Part shown: positions 24,610 through 33,395 of the stretch, piece by piece
Layout: each line of letters opens with the position of its first letter
Position numbering within the stretch: the stretch's first letter is position 1
DNA from: Fictibacillus nanhaiensis
GTDB taxonomy: Bacteria > Bacillota > Bacilli > Bacillales > Fictibacillaceae
DNA length: 64,000 bases
Direction: 5' to 3'
Assembly: GCA_016401345.1 (NCBI GenBank)
Contig: JAEACG010000001.1
Location: 1 to 64,000 of the forward strand
The notes under the pieces: model-generated
Database searches by the model: none
Told to the model about the DNA's origin: nothing
Seen by the model: only the letters and a program-made list of their open reading frames with translations
Program-made: the position numbers and the translations under genes

Positions 24610-24886
24610 TAATTCCACTCCCGGCAAAGACATATTTGTAGTTATATAAATGTATGCAGGAAATGAATAGTCGGTTAAAACCTTTTATTAAGTCGAGCTC
24701 AGTCAGAAACAGATATAAGGATTGTCCTAGAAAAAGTATAGATAGTAAGTTAAAAAAAGTGACGAATAAGGGAATGCTATAACTAGAATTAGAAATATGT
24801 TAAGGATAGATTAAAGCAGTTCATTTGGTGAAAAAATATCTACATGATATCATTTTCAATTATAGTTTTAGAAAAGGAGGGGAACC

Positions 24887-27076
24887 GTGCAACGAATATA
24901 TAACAAGCACCATTGGTTAGCGAAAATGGTAGCAGCTGACCCTGGATATGTGCGGTTGCAAAAAGCAGGAAGGGCGACTGCTAGTTTAATTCTTGCTGTA
25001 TTCACGACCCTTCTTATCATGCGATACACCGGTCACTCTGGAGACATCACACCAGCTATTGTTTCCGGTATGCTAGGGCTGATGGGAATCATGGTCGTTA
25101 TGGATGATACAAAACAAGAGATGCGAATAACCACGCTATGGCTCGGAGTTTCTGCTATGTTGGGCATTACGATTGGTTCTCTTGTCGCAAACAATGCGTA
25201 TTACATAGATGCAGTTTTAGTGTTAAGTGTCTTTAGCAGTTTTTATTTCTCAAGATTTGGTACACGTTATTTTTCCTTGTTCATGATCTTCTTTATGACC
25301 GTTTATTTTTCCTCTGTTTTAAAGTTATCCAGTGACCAGTTACCGTGGTTTTATGTTGGAATATGGTTCGGTGTAGCTTATGCCTTTATCCTTAATTTCT
25401 TCTTGTTTCAAGATACGGCGAAAAATTTAAAAAGAAGTATTCATTCGTTTCATATACAAAGCAATCTGACTCTTAACCTCCTGATCGAAGCGATGCAAGA
25501 TAAAGAATCAAGCCTTAAACGTAAGGAAGAATTAGAGAAGAACGTTTCCAAGCTAAGAGATTATGCACTAATTGTTTCTGGTTATATCACCGAGCATGAT
25601 GTAAAAAAAATATGGCCAGGTCTCTTACCAAGTCAACTTCGGCTTTACGTGTTTGATACGGGTATGTTGATTGAAACGTTAGTGGATTCGGTACGAGGAT
25701 TGAAAAAGGCAGATGCTCTTCAAGTTGATGAGATTAAGCAACTTCTCATTGCTGTGACGGTAGCTGTTCGTGATGTCGAAGTACTCGCTCAACATGTGAA
25801 AGAGCAAAATATTCTTCCTGCTGAAAAATCGGTTCAGCAACTTCGCATGTTAATCATGAAACTTTTTGAACGAGAAGCGCCTCCACAAGGGTGGATCTAT
25901 CTTATCCGCCGAATTGAATCGATCGCTAATCACGTGATAGAAGGTGCTGTAACGATACAGCAATCTCTCTATTCTCAATCGGAAGAAAAAAAAGAAGAAG
26001 AGACCGTCGATAAAGTGGGCGAAGAAGATACGAAAACAGAGGACAAAGCGTTAAAGCCGTCTACTAAAAAAGCATATCAAGCACTCGTAGCAGCAATTCT
26101 ATCTATTATTGTTGGTTTGATCATCTCACCTGCACAGCCATATTGGGTTCTTCTTACAGCATTTGTCGTTCTACTTGGAACAGAGTCCATCGGACGGATT
26201 TATACGAAAGGATATCAGCGTTCTTTAGGCACGATCATAGGGGCTGTTATCGGTTTTGTTCTTGCTAAACTTCTTTCCGGACAGACCGTTCTGGAAGTCA
26301 TCTTTCTCTTTGTTGTTGTTTTTCTTGCCTTCTATTTAATGACGGTTTCGTACACATTGATGAGTGTGTTTATCACTATGTTGATCGCTTTTATGTACGA
26401 TCTTTTATTAGGTGGCATTACGTTTTCACTGATTGGATCCAGAGTTCTTGATACGATTGCAGGGGCATCCATAGCGTTAGCTGTCTCTTATTTGATCTTT
26501 CCGAAGAAAACAAAAGTAAAAGTAGCTGAATCGATCAACGAATTCTTAGAAGAACTTGCTCCTTTTTTGACCGAGTACGTGAGAGGATTTAGAGAAGATG
26601 TAAATGTTAAGAATTTGTCCGAAAGTGCGTTTAAGCTGGATTTAAAACTTCAGGCGATCAGGGATGAAGCGCAATCCTTTCTCCAACGTCCAGGATCACC
26701 GATTTACGCTGATATGGTAAGTTGGATGACAAGGTTAGCTGCTATCAATTATTACGCAAAACATTTGGTCGCTTCTGCTTACAGAAAAGGATTTGATTAT
26801 CCTGAAGAACTGCTCGAAGGTTTTATTCAAATCGAGACGAAGATAAAGAACAATATTGATTCATTATCTAATCTTGTAACAGAGAATGAAGGTGAATATG
26901 TTCTTCAAACATTAGAAGAAGAACGAGAGAAGTTCGAGCGTCTTGCGCCTAGCCGTAAGCAATCTCAGCGTGATCTAATTCATCACCTCTATTATATATG
27001 GCGCATCAACCAATCCATTGTTGAGTTAGGGAATGAGTTGGGAGGAGTAATAGAGAACCAAAATAGAGATAAGTAA
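24887..27076 (+). CDS. FUSC-family membrane transporter (aromatic acid exporter-like)
   Basis: 729 residues: two blocks of about five to six transmembrane helices (roughly 30-165 and 395-550) separated by cytoplasmic helical regions. This is the FUSC/YccS/AaeB layout. The second block contains QPYWVLLTAFVVLLGTESIGRIYTKGYQRSLGT, the typical FUSC motif. GTG start after AAAGGAGGGG. Such proteins export aromatic acids or fusaric acid; the substrate is not assignable. Single gene. Confidence 0.88.
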   Translation: MQRIYNKHHWLAKMVAADPGYVRLQKAGRATASLILAVFTTLLIMRYTGHSGDITPAIVSGMLGLMGIMVVMDDTKQEMRITTLWLGVSAMLGITIGSLVANNAYYIDAVLVLSVFSSFYFSRFGTRYFSLFMIFFMTVYFSSVLKLSSDQLPWFYVGIWFGVAYAFILNFFLFQDTAKNLKRSIHSFHIQSNLTLNLLIEAMQDKESSLKRKEELEKNVSKLRDYALIVSGYITEHDVKKIWPGLLPSQLRLYVFDTGMLIETLVDSVRGLKKADALQVDEIKQLLIAVTVAVRDVEVLAQHVKEQNILPAEKSVQQLRMLIMKLFEREAPPQGWIYLIRRIESIANHVIEGAVTIQQSLYSQSEEKKEEETVDKVGEEDTKTEDKALKPSTKKAYQALVAAILSIIVGLIISPAQPYWVLLTAFVVLLGTESIGRIYTKGYQRSLGTIIGAVIGFVLAKLLSGQTVLEVIFLFVVVFLAFYLMTVSYTLMSVFITMLIAFMYDLLLGGITFSLIGSRVLDTIAGASIALAVSYLIFPKKTKVKVAESINEFLEELAPFLTEYVRGFREDVNVKNLSESAFKLDLKLQAIRDEAQSFLQRPGSPIYADMVSWMTRLAAINYYAKHLVASAYRKGFDYPEELLEGFIQIETKIKNNIDSLSNLVTENEGEYVLQTLEEEREKFERLAPSRKQSQRDLIHHLYYIWRINQSIVELGNELGGVIENQNRDK

Positions 27077-27179
27077 TGGATGAAAAACGAGATAAAGCTG
27101 ACAACAAGCTTGCGTTGATTGATAATAAAACGTTTGAGTCAGGTTTGGTATAGGTAAGCTATAATGTGTTATTGAACCG

Positions 27180-27207
27180 AGCAGCAACTTTTAGAGTTGC
27201 TGCTTTT
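27180..27207 (+). terminator. Rho-independent terminator
   Basis: Perfect 10-bp stem (AGCAGCAACT with AGTTGCTGCT), 5-nt loop, T run, about 100 nt after the FUSC gene. Confidence 0.85.
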
Positions 27208-27288
27208 CATTATTCATGAGGGAATCTGGAAGGAATCACATAAAAGATAAAGAAGTTACTCTGAGCATAGATAGGAGGTAGAATATTA

Positions 27289-27819
27289 ATGAAATCGTTG
27301 AAATCAATAGATATTCAAAGAGCATCTGGAGAAGATCTACAAATGATTATGAGTCTATTAAAAGATTGTGCACAATGGTTGAAAGATAGAAATATTGATC
27401 AATGGAGATTTTTGCTCGGTGGTGGTGAAGATACAGAGATCAAACTTGCAATTCAGAGAAACCATACATACAAGGTTACATGGAATGAACAACTGGTTGC
27501 TACATTTACCTTATCACCAGAACAAACAGAGTGGGACGAGCATATATTCGGCAAAGATGAACTCCATGCTTCTCTCTATTTACACCGATTAGCTGTGCGT
27601 CCGTCTTTTATGAACAAGGGGATTGGTAAAGAAATTGTGAATTGGATTCAAGCAAATGTTGAACATGGTAGAGAGTATATCAAGTTAGATTGTGTTGCAA
27701 ATAATATTAAATTAAACCAGTTTTATGTTGAAAATGGATTTGAATATATAGGTGAGTTTGATAATCATAGTAAATATATGAAACACCTTTTTAGGAGGAA
27801 AGATGAGAGACACTTTTAA
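27289..27819 (+). CDS. GNAT-family N-acetyltransferase
   Basis: 176 residues. LYLHRLAVRPSFMNKGIGKEIVNWI contains the acetyl-CoA loop (NKGIGK), and KLDCVANNIKLNQFYVENGFEYIG is the C-terminal signature. AGGAGG precedes the start. It overlaps the next gene by 17 nt, forming a unit with it and dihydrofolate reductase. Acceptor substrate unknown. Confidence 0.9.
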   Translation: MKSLKSIDIQRASGEDLQMIMSLLKDCAQWLKDRNIDQWRFLLGGGEDTEIKLAIQRNHTYKVTWNEQLVATFTLSPEQTEWDEHIFGKDELHASLYLHRLAVRPSFMNKGIGKEIVNWIQANVEHGREYIKLDCVANNIKLNQFYVENGFEYIGEFDNHSKYMKHLFRRKDERHF

Positions 27820-28228
27820 TCAGTATTACAAAGAATTTATTAAAAGTTGGAGTACCTTTTCTATCAAAGGTATAGAGGATGTAATCTCGTCTGAATACAC
27901 AGCTCGGGAAATTAGAGGCAAGGATGTTTATGATTTTGGTTATGAAGAATCGATTGATGGATGGAATCATGCATTTAAGGAATTAAGTGAAAAGCAAGCA
28001 ACGTGGATTCTAAAAGAAGACGTAATCTTAACTTTAAAAGATGATGAAGTGATGGCAATTCTTTGGGCATCTCTAATTATTGATGATAAACCAATTGAAA
28101 CGGCTAGTTTATTTTTCCAGACTTTTAGATGGGAAAATGATAGCTGGAAATTAGTTAGAAGTTATATAGAGGCAGGGTTAGCGATAGAAAAAATGCTGAG
28201 TTTAGAGATCACCTTAAAAGAAAGGTAA
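27803..28228 (+). CDS. SnoaL/NTF2-like protein
   Basis: 141 residues with an NTF2-like cone fold: an N-terminal helix (FNQYYKEFIKSWSTFSIKGIEDVIS), then strands ending in ASLFFQTFRWENDSWKLVRSYIEAG. A perfect AGGAGGAAAG site lies inside the preceding gene's end. It sits between an acetyltransferase and dihydrofolate reductase. Probable small-ligand binding or enzyme; function unknown. Confidence 0.75.
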   Translation: MRDTFNQYYKEFIKSWSTFSIKGIEDVISSEYTAREIRGKDVYDFGYEESIDGWNHAFKELSEKQATWILKEDVILTLKDDEVMAILWASLIIDDKPIETASLFFQTFRWENDSWKLVRSYIEAGLAIEKMLSLEITLKER

Positions 28229-28237
28229 GATTCGGTT

Positions 28238-28726
28238 ATGAACTTTTCAATAATAGCTGCTATGGACGAAAATAGAGTGATAGGCAAAGACAATGATTTA
28301 CCTTGGAGGTTACCAAAAGATTGGAAGTACGTACAAAAGATTACGATGGGAAAAACTATCGTTCTAGGTAGGAAAAACTTTGAATCTATTGGTAAAGCGT
28401 TGCCTGGAAGGAAGAACATTGTAATTACGAGAAAAAATGATTTCTCACCTCAAGATTGTATCGTTGTCCATTCTATTGACGAGGTGTTGAAGACGTGTGA
28501 TGGCGATGAAGAAGTCATAATTTTTGGTGGAGAGGAAATCTATAGGCTGTTTATGCCGATCGTAACTAAAATGTACCTTACAAAAATACATCATGCTTTT
28601 GAAGGAGATACTTTCTTTCCAGAATTCAATGAAAGTGATTGGAAAGAGGTTTCTAGAGTCAAAGGAATCCAGGACAAAGATAATCCGTACATCTATTATT
28701 TTCATCAATACATTAGGGAATTGTGA
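28238..28726 (+). CDS. dfrA: Dihydrofolate reductase
   Basis: 162 residues, full length. IAAMDENRVIGKDNDLPWRLPKDWKYV is the N-terminal substrate and NADPH loop. TIVLGRKNFESIGKALPGRKNIVITRK binds NADPH, and EVIIFGGEEIYRLFMP plus LTKIHHAFEGDTFFPEF are the C-terminal signatures. It reduces dihydrofolate to tetrahydrofolate. GRKNFESIG has Asn where most enzymes have Thr, a feature I recall from the B. cereus/B. anthracis enzyme. It is not next to thyA here; AAAGGT lies before the ATG. Confidence 0.93.
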   Translation: MNFSIIAAMDENRVIGKDNDLPWRLPKDWKYVQKITMGKTIVLGRKNFESIGKALPGRKNIVITRKNDFSPQDCIVVHSIDEVLKTCDGDEEVIIFGGEEIYRLFMPIVTKMYLTKIHHAFEGDTFFPEFNESDWKEVSRVKGIQDKDNPYIYYFHQYIREL

Positions 28727-28774
28727 AAATTCAATTCATCACTAACAGCTTACATAAAATCAGAAAAGACAGAC

Positions 28775-28803
28775 TTGACAGAAATTTCTAATCATCTTAT
28801 CAT
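28775..28803 (+). promoter_or_regulatory. Strong SigA-type promoter of the T-box leader
   Basis: TTGACA at 28775-28780 and TATCAT at 28798-28803, with a 17-nt spacer. Transcription should start near 28810, giving a leader of about 270 nt before the HIT gene. Confidence 0.85.
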
Positions 28804-28809
28804 TAGTAA

Positions 28810-29064
28810 AAGTTTTCCATCGTTTAAACGTGATGATTAGGAGTAGTAAGGATCTATTTGTTGTTTAGAGAGCTGCTGATTGGGTGCAATGCAGTCAACA
28901 TATATCCTGAACTCGCCTAGGAGTGGACAGACTAAAATGAAGTCTGTACGGTTAACCCCCGTAATCAGGTTCTGAGGTTTGCATGGATTCTTTGCAAACA
29001 AAGAAGAGTGGTACCACGTTAGGAAAAGCCTATCGTCTCTTTATCGAGATGATAGGCTTTTTTG
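28810..29064 (+). promoter_or_regulatory. T-box riboswitch (tRNA-responsive leader), probably leucine-specific
   Basis: All T-box landmarks appear in order: the AGTA motif in GGAGTAGTAAGG (28840-28851), AGAGAGC (28867-28873), and the distal-loop region GGGTG (28882-28886). AGGAT pairs with ATCCT across stem I, and the specifier loop reads GAACTCG (28909-28915). GTTTGCA/TGCAAAC is stem III. The T-box core AGAGTGGTACCACG (29005-29018) and the terminator GCCTATC...GATAGGC with T run (29028-29063) follow. CTC at 28912-28914, followed by G, fits a leucine specifier. Uncharged tRNA should favour the antiterminator and express the HIT and PP2C genes. Confidence 0.9.
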
Positions 29065-29083
29065 TATTAAGGGGGAGATAGCA

Positions 29084-29539
29084 ATGAGTAAGGATTGTTT
29101 TATTTGTGACAAACATACAGGCACTATTGATACAGTTGGTGTAAAAATATTTGAAGATGATTATGTTTATGTGGGCCATATCGATAAAGGTGTTCGCCCT
29201 TCTTACCTAGGGCATATCATGATCGATTTGAAACGACACGCACCAGGTCTTGGTGATCTGACGATTGAAGAAGCTAATGCATTCGGCCAGATCATGGCTC
29301 GAGTGAGCAAAGCAGTGGAAGAGACAGAAAATGCTGAGCACATTTATGCACTCGTATCAGGTAATTCTGTTGCACATCTTCATATGCACATCGTGCCACG
29401 TTATCCAAATACACCAGAAGAGTACTGGGGACCGAATGAAGTCTATAGTTGGGCAGATGCTCCGTTTGGAATGAATGAAGATATAGTAAAAGTTTGCGAA
29501 CGAGTGAGAAATTATTTGGAGGAGAATAGTGATGAATAG
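29084..29539 (+). CDS. HIT-family (histidine triad) hydrolase
   Basis: 151 residues. The triad HLHMHIVPR occurs near residue 110. CFICDKHTG near the N-terminus provides a possible CxxC metal or structural motif, and YVYVGHIDKG...GHIMIDLKRH is typical HIT core. HIT proteins hydrolyse nucleoside phosphoramidates or dinucleotides, and some remove aminoacyl-AMP. ATG 29084 follows GGGGGAG; earlier in-frame starts lie within the T-box leader. It is translated with the PP2C-like gene by an 8-nt overlap. Confidence 0.92.
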   Translation: MSKDCFICDKHTGTIDTVGVKIFEDDYVYVGHIDKGVRPSYLGHIMIDLKRHAPGLGDLTIEEANAFGQIMARVSKAVEETENAEHIYALVSGNSVAHLHMHIVPRYPNTPEEYWGPNEVYSWADAPFGMNEDIVKVCERVRNYLEENSDE

Positions 29540-30335
29540 TCCTAATATGAAGTGGGTAGGAAGCGATAAAACATTTATAGATGAATTAGATATAACAGAA
29601 GTACAAAACGTAACCTTGGGCAGGTTCGGAGGTAATTCTAAAGCAGGTTCATATAAAAATGAAGATGGATGCTTAGTGTGGGCGAACGAAGCAGAAAACT
29701 GGGAGTTTACAATGGTACTTGATGGTCATAAAACAGCACAAAGTGTTGAACTGGTTTTAAATCACTTTGAAAAGAATGAGAATGAAATTAAGTCTGTTCT
29801 CTCTGAATCTGCAAGTGCAGCTCTTAAAAAGCTAGATTATCTTATACTTAATATCTTTCAAGATCCTGATTTTATGGATTCTTGTCGAAAAACAACAGGT
29901 GAAACGGCATGTCTGATCGTTGTTCGAAAAGGAAAATATTTATGGTGGTTCTCAATTGGGGATTGTATTCTTCATCTTTTTCATCCTGAGCTGATTGCAC
30001 TAGGTGAAAGACAGCTTGTTCAGCGTAGTTTTTATGAGTGGGTCGGTGAAGTGAACACATTTGAACTTCCAGTACCTTGTTATAGCTCAGGTAAGAAAGA
30101 AATGAGAAAGGGACTTAACCAAATTTTCATGACAACGGATGGGTTGACTGAATGTCCGGGTGTTGCATTTGAAGATGCTGGAGAGGTACAAAAAGTATTG
30201 AGCGATAACGGTATGAAAGAAGGCGTTCGATTTCTATTAGATGAAATAAGAAGAAATAATGTAAGAGATAGCACGACCATCATTGCATGGTCTGTTGATA
30301 TTGAGGAAACAGCTAGTTTGCCAAGTGATCTGTAA
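29532..30335 (+). CDS. PP2C-like serine/threonine phosphatase
   Basis: 267 residues. PP2C motifs are recognisable: GGNSKAGSYKNEDGCL (first metal-binding region), TMVLDGHKTAQS (the DGH motif), GETACLIVVRKGKYLWWFSIGDC (GDS-like), MTTDGLTEC (the DG motif) and RDSTTIIAW (terminal Asp). ATG 29532 is chosen after GGAGGAG; GTG 29529 is an alternative. Predicted to dephosphorylate Ser/Thr phosphoproteins; the target is unknown. A 12-bp hairpin spans its stop codon without a T run. Confidence 0.8.
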   Translation: MNSPNMKWVGSDKTFIDELDITEVQNVTLGRFGGNSKAGSYKNEDGCLVWANEAENWEFTMVLDGHKTAQSVELVLNHFEKNENEIKSVLSESASAALKKLDYLILNIFQDPDFMDSCRKTTGETACLIVVRKGKYLWWFSIGDCILHLFHPELIALGERQLVQRSFYEWVGEVNTFELPVPCYSSGKKEMRKGLNQIFMTTDGLTECPGVAFEDAGEVQKVLSDNGMKEGVRFLLDEIRRNNVRDSTTIIAWSVDIEETASLPSDL

Positions 30336-30368
30336 AGCTGTTTCCTCCTATTCTAGTGTTGAAATTTA

Positions 30369-30740
30369 TTATTTGATATCAATATAATGCTGAAGCACGC
30401 GTGGTGGAATATATTTTAGTGGGAGTGGGCGTAAGGAAACGGTAATGGTGTGGGGCATGATTGAGTCTTTTTGAGCTTGTTTAAGGCAGTTGTACATGTT
30501 CTTGCCTCCGACAGAGTTGGCAGAGTGTATGGTTATTCGGTTCGCAAATAACTTTTCATTAACCATCATTTGTACAAGCATCATGCCGTTTCTCGTTCTG
30601 CTCAGTAAATCATGATCTAATGATAAGTGTTCAATATCATGGTTCCTCAGAAGATCCAAACATTCATCTATTGTTTCAACGAAGACATATCCTTCAGGCG
30701 GGCTCCGATAATCATCCATAAAAACACTAATCTTTTTCAT
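30369..30740 (-). CDS. Cyclic-phosphate-processing receiver domain protein
   Basis: 123 residues resembling a stand-alone receiver-like domain: MKKISVFMDDYRSPP at the start, HLSLDHDL near residue 40, and TIHSANSVGGKNM. The DDYRSPP and SLDHDL combination is typical of proteins annotated as cyclic-phosphate processing receiver domains. GGAAGGGAG precedes the ATG, within a GC-rich hairpin that could mask it. Partner and substrate are unknown. Confidence 0.75.
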   Translation of the reverse strand: MKKISVFMDDYRSPPEGYVFVETIDECLDLLRNHDIEHLSLDHDLLSRTRNGMMLVQMMVNEKLFANRITIHSANSVGGKNMYNCLKQAQKDSIMPHTITVSLRPLPLKYIPPRVLQHYIDIK

Positions 30741-31112
30741 TTTCTTGCACTCCCTTCCTTAACGGAGGGTGACTAAGAAAAGTCAAAGGCCCTAAGTTAT
30801 TTTAATATATTAATTATAACACATTATTCCAAAACAAGTTTTGCATGGGGTATTATGAAATCTAAACTAATTCTTTACTACGTTACAATAAACGTTATTT
30901 AAATAGTTATGCTTATGAAATATTAAAGTATTAAATTCTTCATCATTTTCTATTTTCCTTCAAGAAAAGTCTATTTTTCATCAAAAATTAACAAATTAAA
31001 TTTGAATTTATACAAATTTGTTGAAATGCCTCAATTAAGACTTGAACATTCCCTTTAAGTCTCTGTTTCATTACGAACAGATATTCGTTAAAATAGAAGT
31101 GAGGTGGTAAAC
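30741..31112. other. Intergenic region between divergent genes
   Basis: 372 nt. Near 30752-30772 a CCTTCC...GGAGGG hairpin overlaps the ribosome site of the minus-strand gene. The middle is AT-rich with no frame or repeat that I can support. The right end contains a near-consensus LexA box at 31074-31087. Confidence 0.6.
31074..31087. promoter_or_regulatory. Candidate LexA (SOS) box upstream of mrfA
   Basis: CGAAC-AGAT-ATTCG matches the Bacillus LexA consensus CGAAC-N4-GTTCG in nine of ten fixed positions, 26 nt before the mrfA start. It would place mitomycin-repair genes under DNA-damage control. Binding is inferred. Confidence 0.45.
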
Positions 31113-33395
31113 ATGTTTCAAAAAAAATCAATCCAGCAAGTTATGGACGTTTTACGAGAGCCAGAACTAGCTAAACAAATTGTTCAATGGAAAACAATTG
31201 AGCCACGAGAGGCGGTTTCAGTGCCACTTCCAGACTCTTTGCATCCAACTATTCAATCTGCTCTTTCTAAAAGAGGGATTTCTTCTTTATATATTCACCA
31301 ATTATCTGCCTATGAAGCTGCTTTACGCGGTGAAAGCTTTGTAGCTGTTACACCTACCGCGTCTGGAAAAACGCTCTGCTATAACCTTCCTGTTTTACAG
31401 GAGGTCGCTAATAATCCCGAGGCAAGAGCTTTGTATCTTTTTCCAACAAAAGCTCTGGCACAAGATCAGAAGTCAGAGATGAACGAACTGATTGATGAGA
31501 TGGGATTGGATATAAAAAGTTATACGTATGATGGGGATACTCCAGCAAATATTCGACAAGTGGTCAGAAAAGCGGGAAACATCGTGATGACGAATCCCGA
31601 TATGCTTCATGCAGCTGTACTTCCTCATCACACGAAATGGGTATCGCTATTCGAAAATCTGAAATATGTAGTGGTAGATGAGCTACATACATATCGAGGT
31701 GTCTTCGGCAGTCATGTTGCAAATGTAATACGCCGACTGAAAAGAATCTGTAACTTTTATGGCAGTGATCCCATTTTTATCTGTACATCTGCAACTATTG
31801 CGAATCCAAAAGAGTTGGCAGAGCAACTTACTGGAAACCCGATGACTCTGATCAATAACAACGGAGCACCAGCCGGTCGTAAGCATTTTCTCTTTTATAA
31901 TCCTCCCGTTGTGAATAAGCCGTTGAACGTAAGGCGAAGCGCCACACTTGAAGCTAGAAATCTTGCGAAGCTATTTTTAGAAAACCATATTCAAACGATC
32001 GTTTTCGCACGCAGTCGTGTACGAGTGGAAATATTGCTTACTTACTTGCAAGAACTTGTAAAAAAAGAGTTTGGTACAAAGTCCATACAAGGTTATAGAG
32101 GGGGATATCTTCCTAAACAGCGACGCGCCATTGAAAAAGGACTTCGTAACGGAGATATCATGGGAGTCGTTTCAACAAATGCATTAGAACTAGGCGTGGA
32201 TATAGGTCAGCTTCACGCTTGTATTTTGACAGGTTATCCGGGATCGATCGCTAGTGCGTGGCAACAGGCTGGACGGGCAGGGCGTCGTCAGGATGAAAGT
32301 GTTGTGATCATGGTTGCTTCTTCCTCACCACTCGATCAATATGTTATACAGCATCCAGATTACTTTTTTGAACGATCACCAGAGTCTGCTCGTATGAATC
32401 CTGATAATCTCATTATTTTAGTGGATCATCTAAAATGCGCATCGTATGAACTTCCGTTTCAAGAGAATGATAAATTTGGTGATCAAGAGATACAGGATGT
32501 TTTAGAATTTTTAGTTGATGAGCAAGTGCTCCATAAAAGAGGAAAGCATTTTTACTGGATGAATGATTCCTTTCCTGCTCATAACATTTCACTTCGCTCT
32601 GCATCACAGGAGAATGTTGTAATCATCGATCAAAGTAATGTCGCTGACGTGAAAGTGATTGGCGAGATGGATCGCTTTAGTTCGATGACACTTCTTCACG
32701 AAGAGGCGATCTACCTTCATCAAGGTACACAATATCAGGTTGAGAAGCTCGATTATGAAGAAAAGAAAGCCTTCGTTCGGGAAGTGGATGTTGATTACTT
32801 TACAGATGCAAACCTTGCTGTATCGCTAAATGTACTAGAAGTAGACAAAGAAACGACAGATGAGCAAAATGCAAAAGCCTACGGTGATGTTATGGTAGTC
32901 GCAAAGGCAACTATCTTTAAAAAGATTAAATTTGAAACACATGACAATATTGGGTCAGGACCGATTCATCTTCCGGAAGAAGAGTTGCACACTTCTGCCA
33001 CTTGGCTAACGTTTGAAAATAACGATTTAAGTGAAGAGAAACTCGAAGCGGGCCTCCTTGGAATCGCACACGTACTGCGGCATGTCGCTCCATTATTTGT
33101 TATGTGTGATGCAAATGATCTTCATGTTGTACCGCAAGTTAAAGCGGTACATAATCAACAGCCTACAATCTTTATTTACGATCGATACCCAGGAGGAATA
33201 GGTCTGAGTGAAAAAGTGTATGGCTCTTGGGATACTGTTCTTGACCAAGCGCTCTCTATGATCCAACGTTGTCCTTGCGAAAGTGGCTGTCCGTCTTGCA
33301 CGGGTACATTAGAAGAAGGAAATAACAGCAAGAATCTAGCTGTAAAGCTGATTTCTCAAATTAAAGGAGCGACAGAGCATGTCGATTCAAAATAA
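31113..33395 (+). CDS. mrfA: DEAD/DEAH-box helicase MrfA (YprA)
   Basis: 760 residues. TPTASGKTL is Walker A near residue 85. VVVDELHTYRG is a DELH Walker B. STNALELGVDIG and QQAGRAGRRQDE are helicase motifs V and VI. A C-terminal DUF1998 region ends in CPCESGCPSC, the conserved zinc-binding cysteines. In B. subtilis MrfA acts with the exonuclease MrfB in repair of mitomycin-type DNA damage. ATG 31113 is chosen after GAGGTG. It overlaps mrfB by 17 nt. Confidence 0.93.
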   Translation: MFQKKSIQQVMDVLREPELAKQIVQWKTIEPREAVSVPLPDSLHPTIQSALSKRGISSLYIHQLSAYEAALRGESFVAVTPTASGKTLCYNLPVLQEVANNPEARALYLFPTKALAQDQKSEMNELIDEMGLDIKSYTYDGDTPANIRQVVRKAGNIVMTNPDMLHAAVLPHHTKWVSLFENLKYVVVDELHTYRGVFGSHVANVIRRLKRICNFYGSDPIFICTSATIANPKELAEQLTGNPMTLINNNGAPAGRKHFLFYNPPVVNKPLNVRRSATLEARNLAKLFLENHIQTIVFARSRVRVEILLTYLQELVKKEFGTKSIQGYRGGYLPKQRRAIEKGLRNGDIMGVVSTNALELGVDIGQLHACILTGYPGSIASAWQQAGRAGRRQDESVVIMVASSSPLDQYVIQHPDYFFERSPESARMNPDNLIILVDHLKCASYELPFQENDKFGDQEIQDVLEFLVDEQVLHKRGKHFYWMNDSFPAHNISLRSASQENVVIIDQSNVADVKVIGEMDRFSSMTLLHEEAIYLHQGTQYQVEKLDYEEKKAFVREVDVDYFTDANLAVSLNVLEVDKETTDEQNAKAYGDVMVVAKATIFKKIKFETHDNIGSGPIHLPEEELHTSATWLTFENNDLSEEKLEAGLLGIAHVLRHVAPLFVMCDANDLHVVPQVKAVHNQQPTIFIYDRYPGGIGLSEKVYGSWDTVLDQALSMIQRCPCESGCPSCTGTLEEGNNSKNLAVKLISQIKGATEHVDSK

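Noticed and set aside
27134-27165. Promoter (TTGAGT and TATAAT) before the terminator at 27180
   Set aside because: The spacer would be 20 nt and transcription would immediately meet a terminator; weak evidence for a small RNA.
28979-29083. N-terminal extension of the HIT protein
   Set aside because: It lies across the T-box antiterminator and terminator; ATG 29084 has a strong ribosome site.
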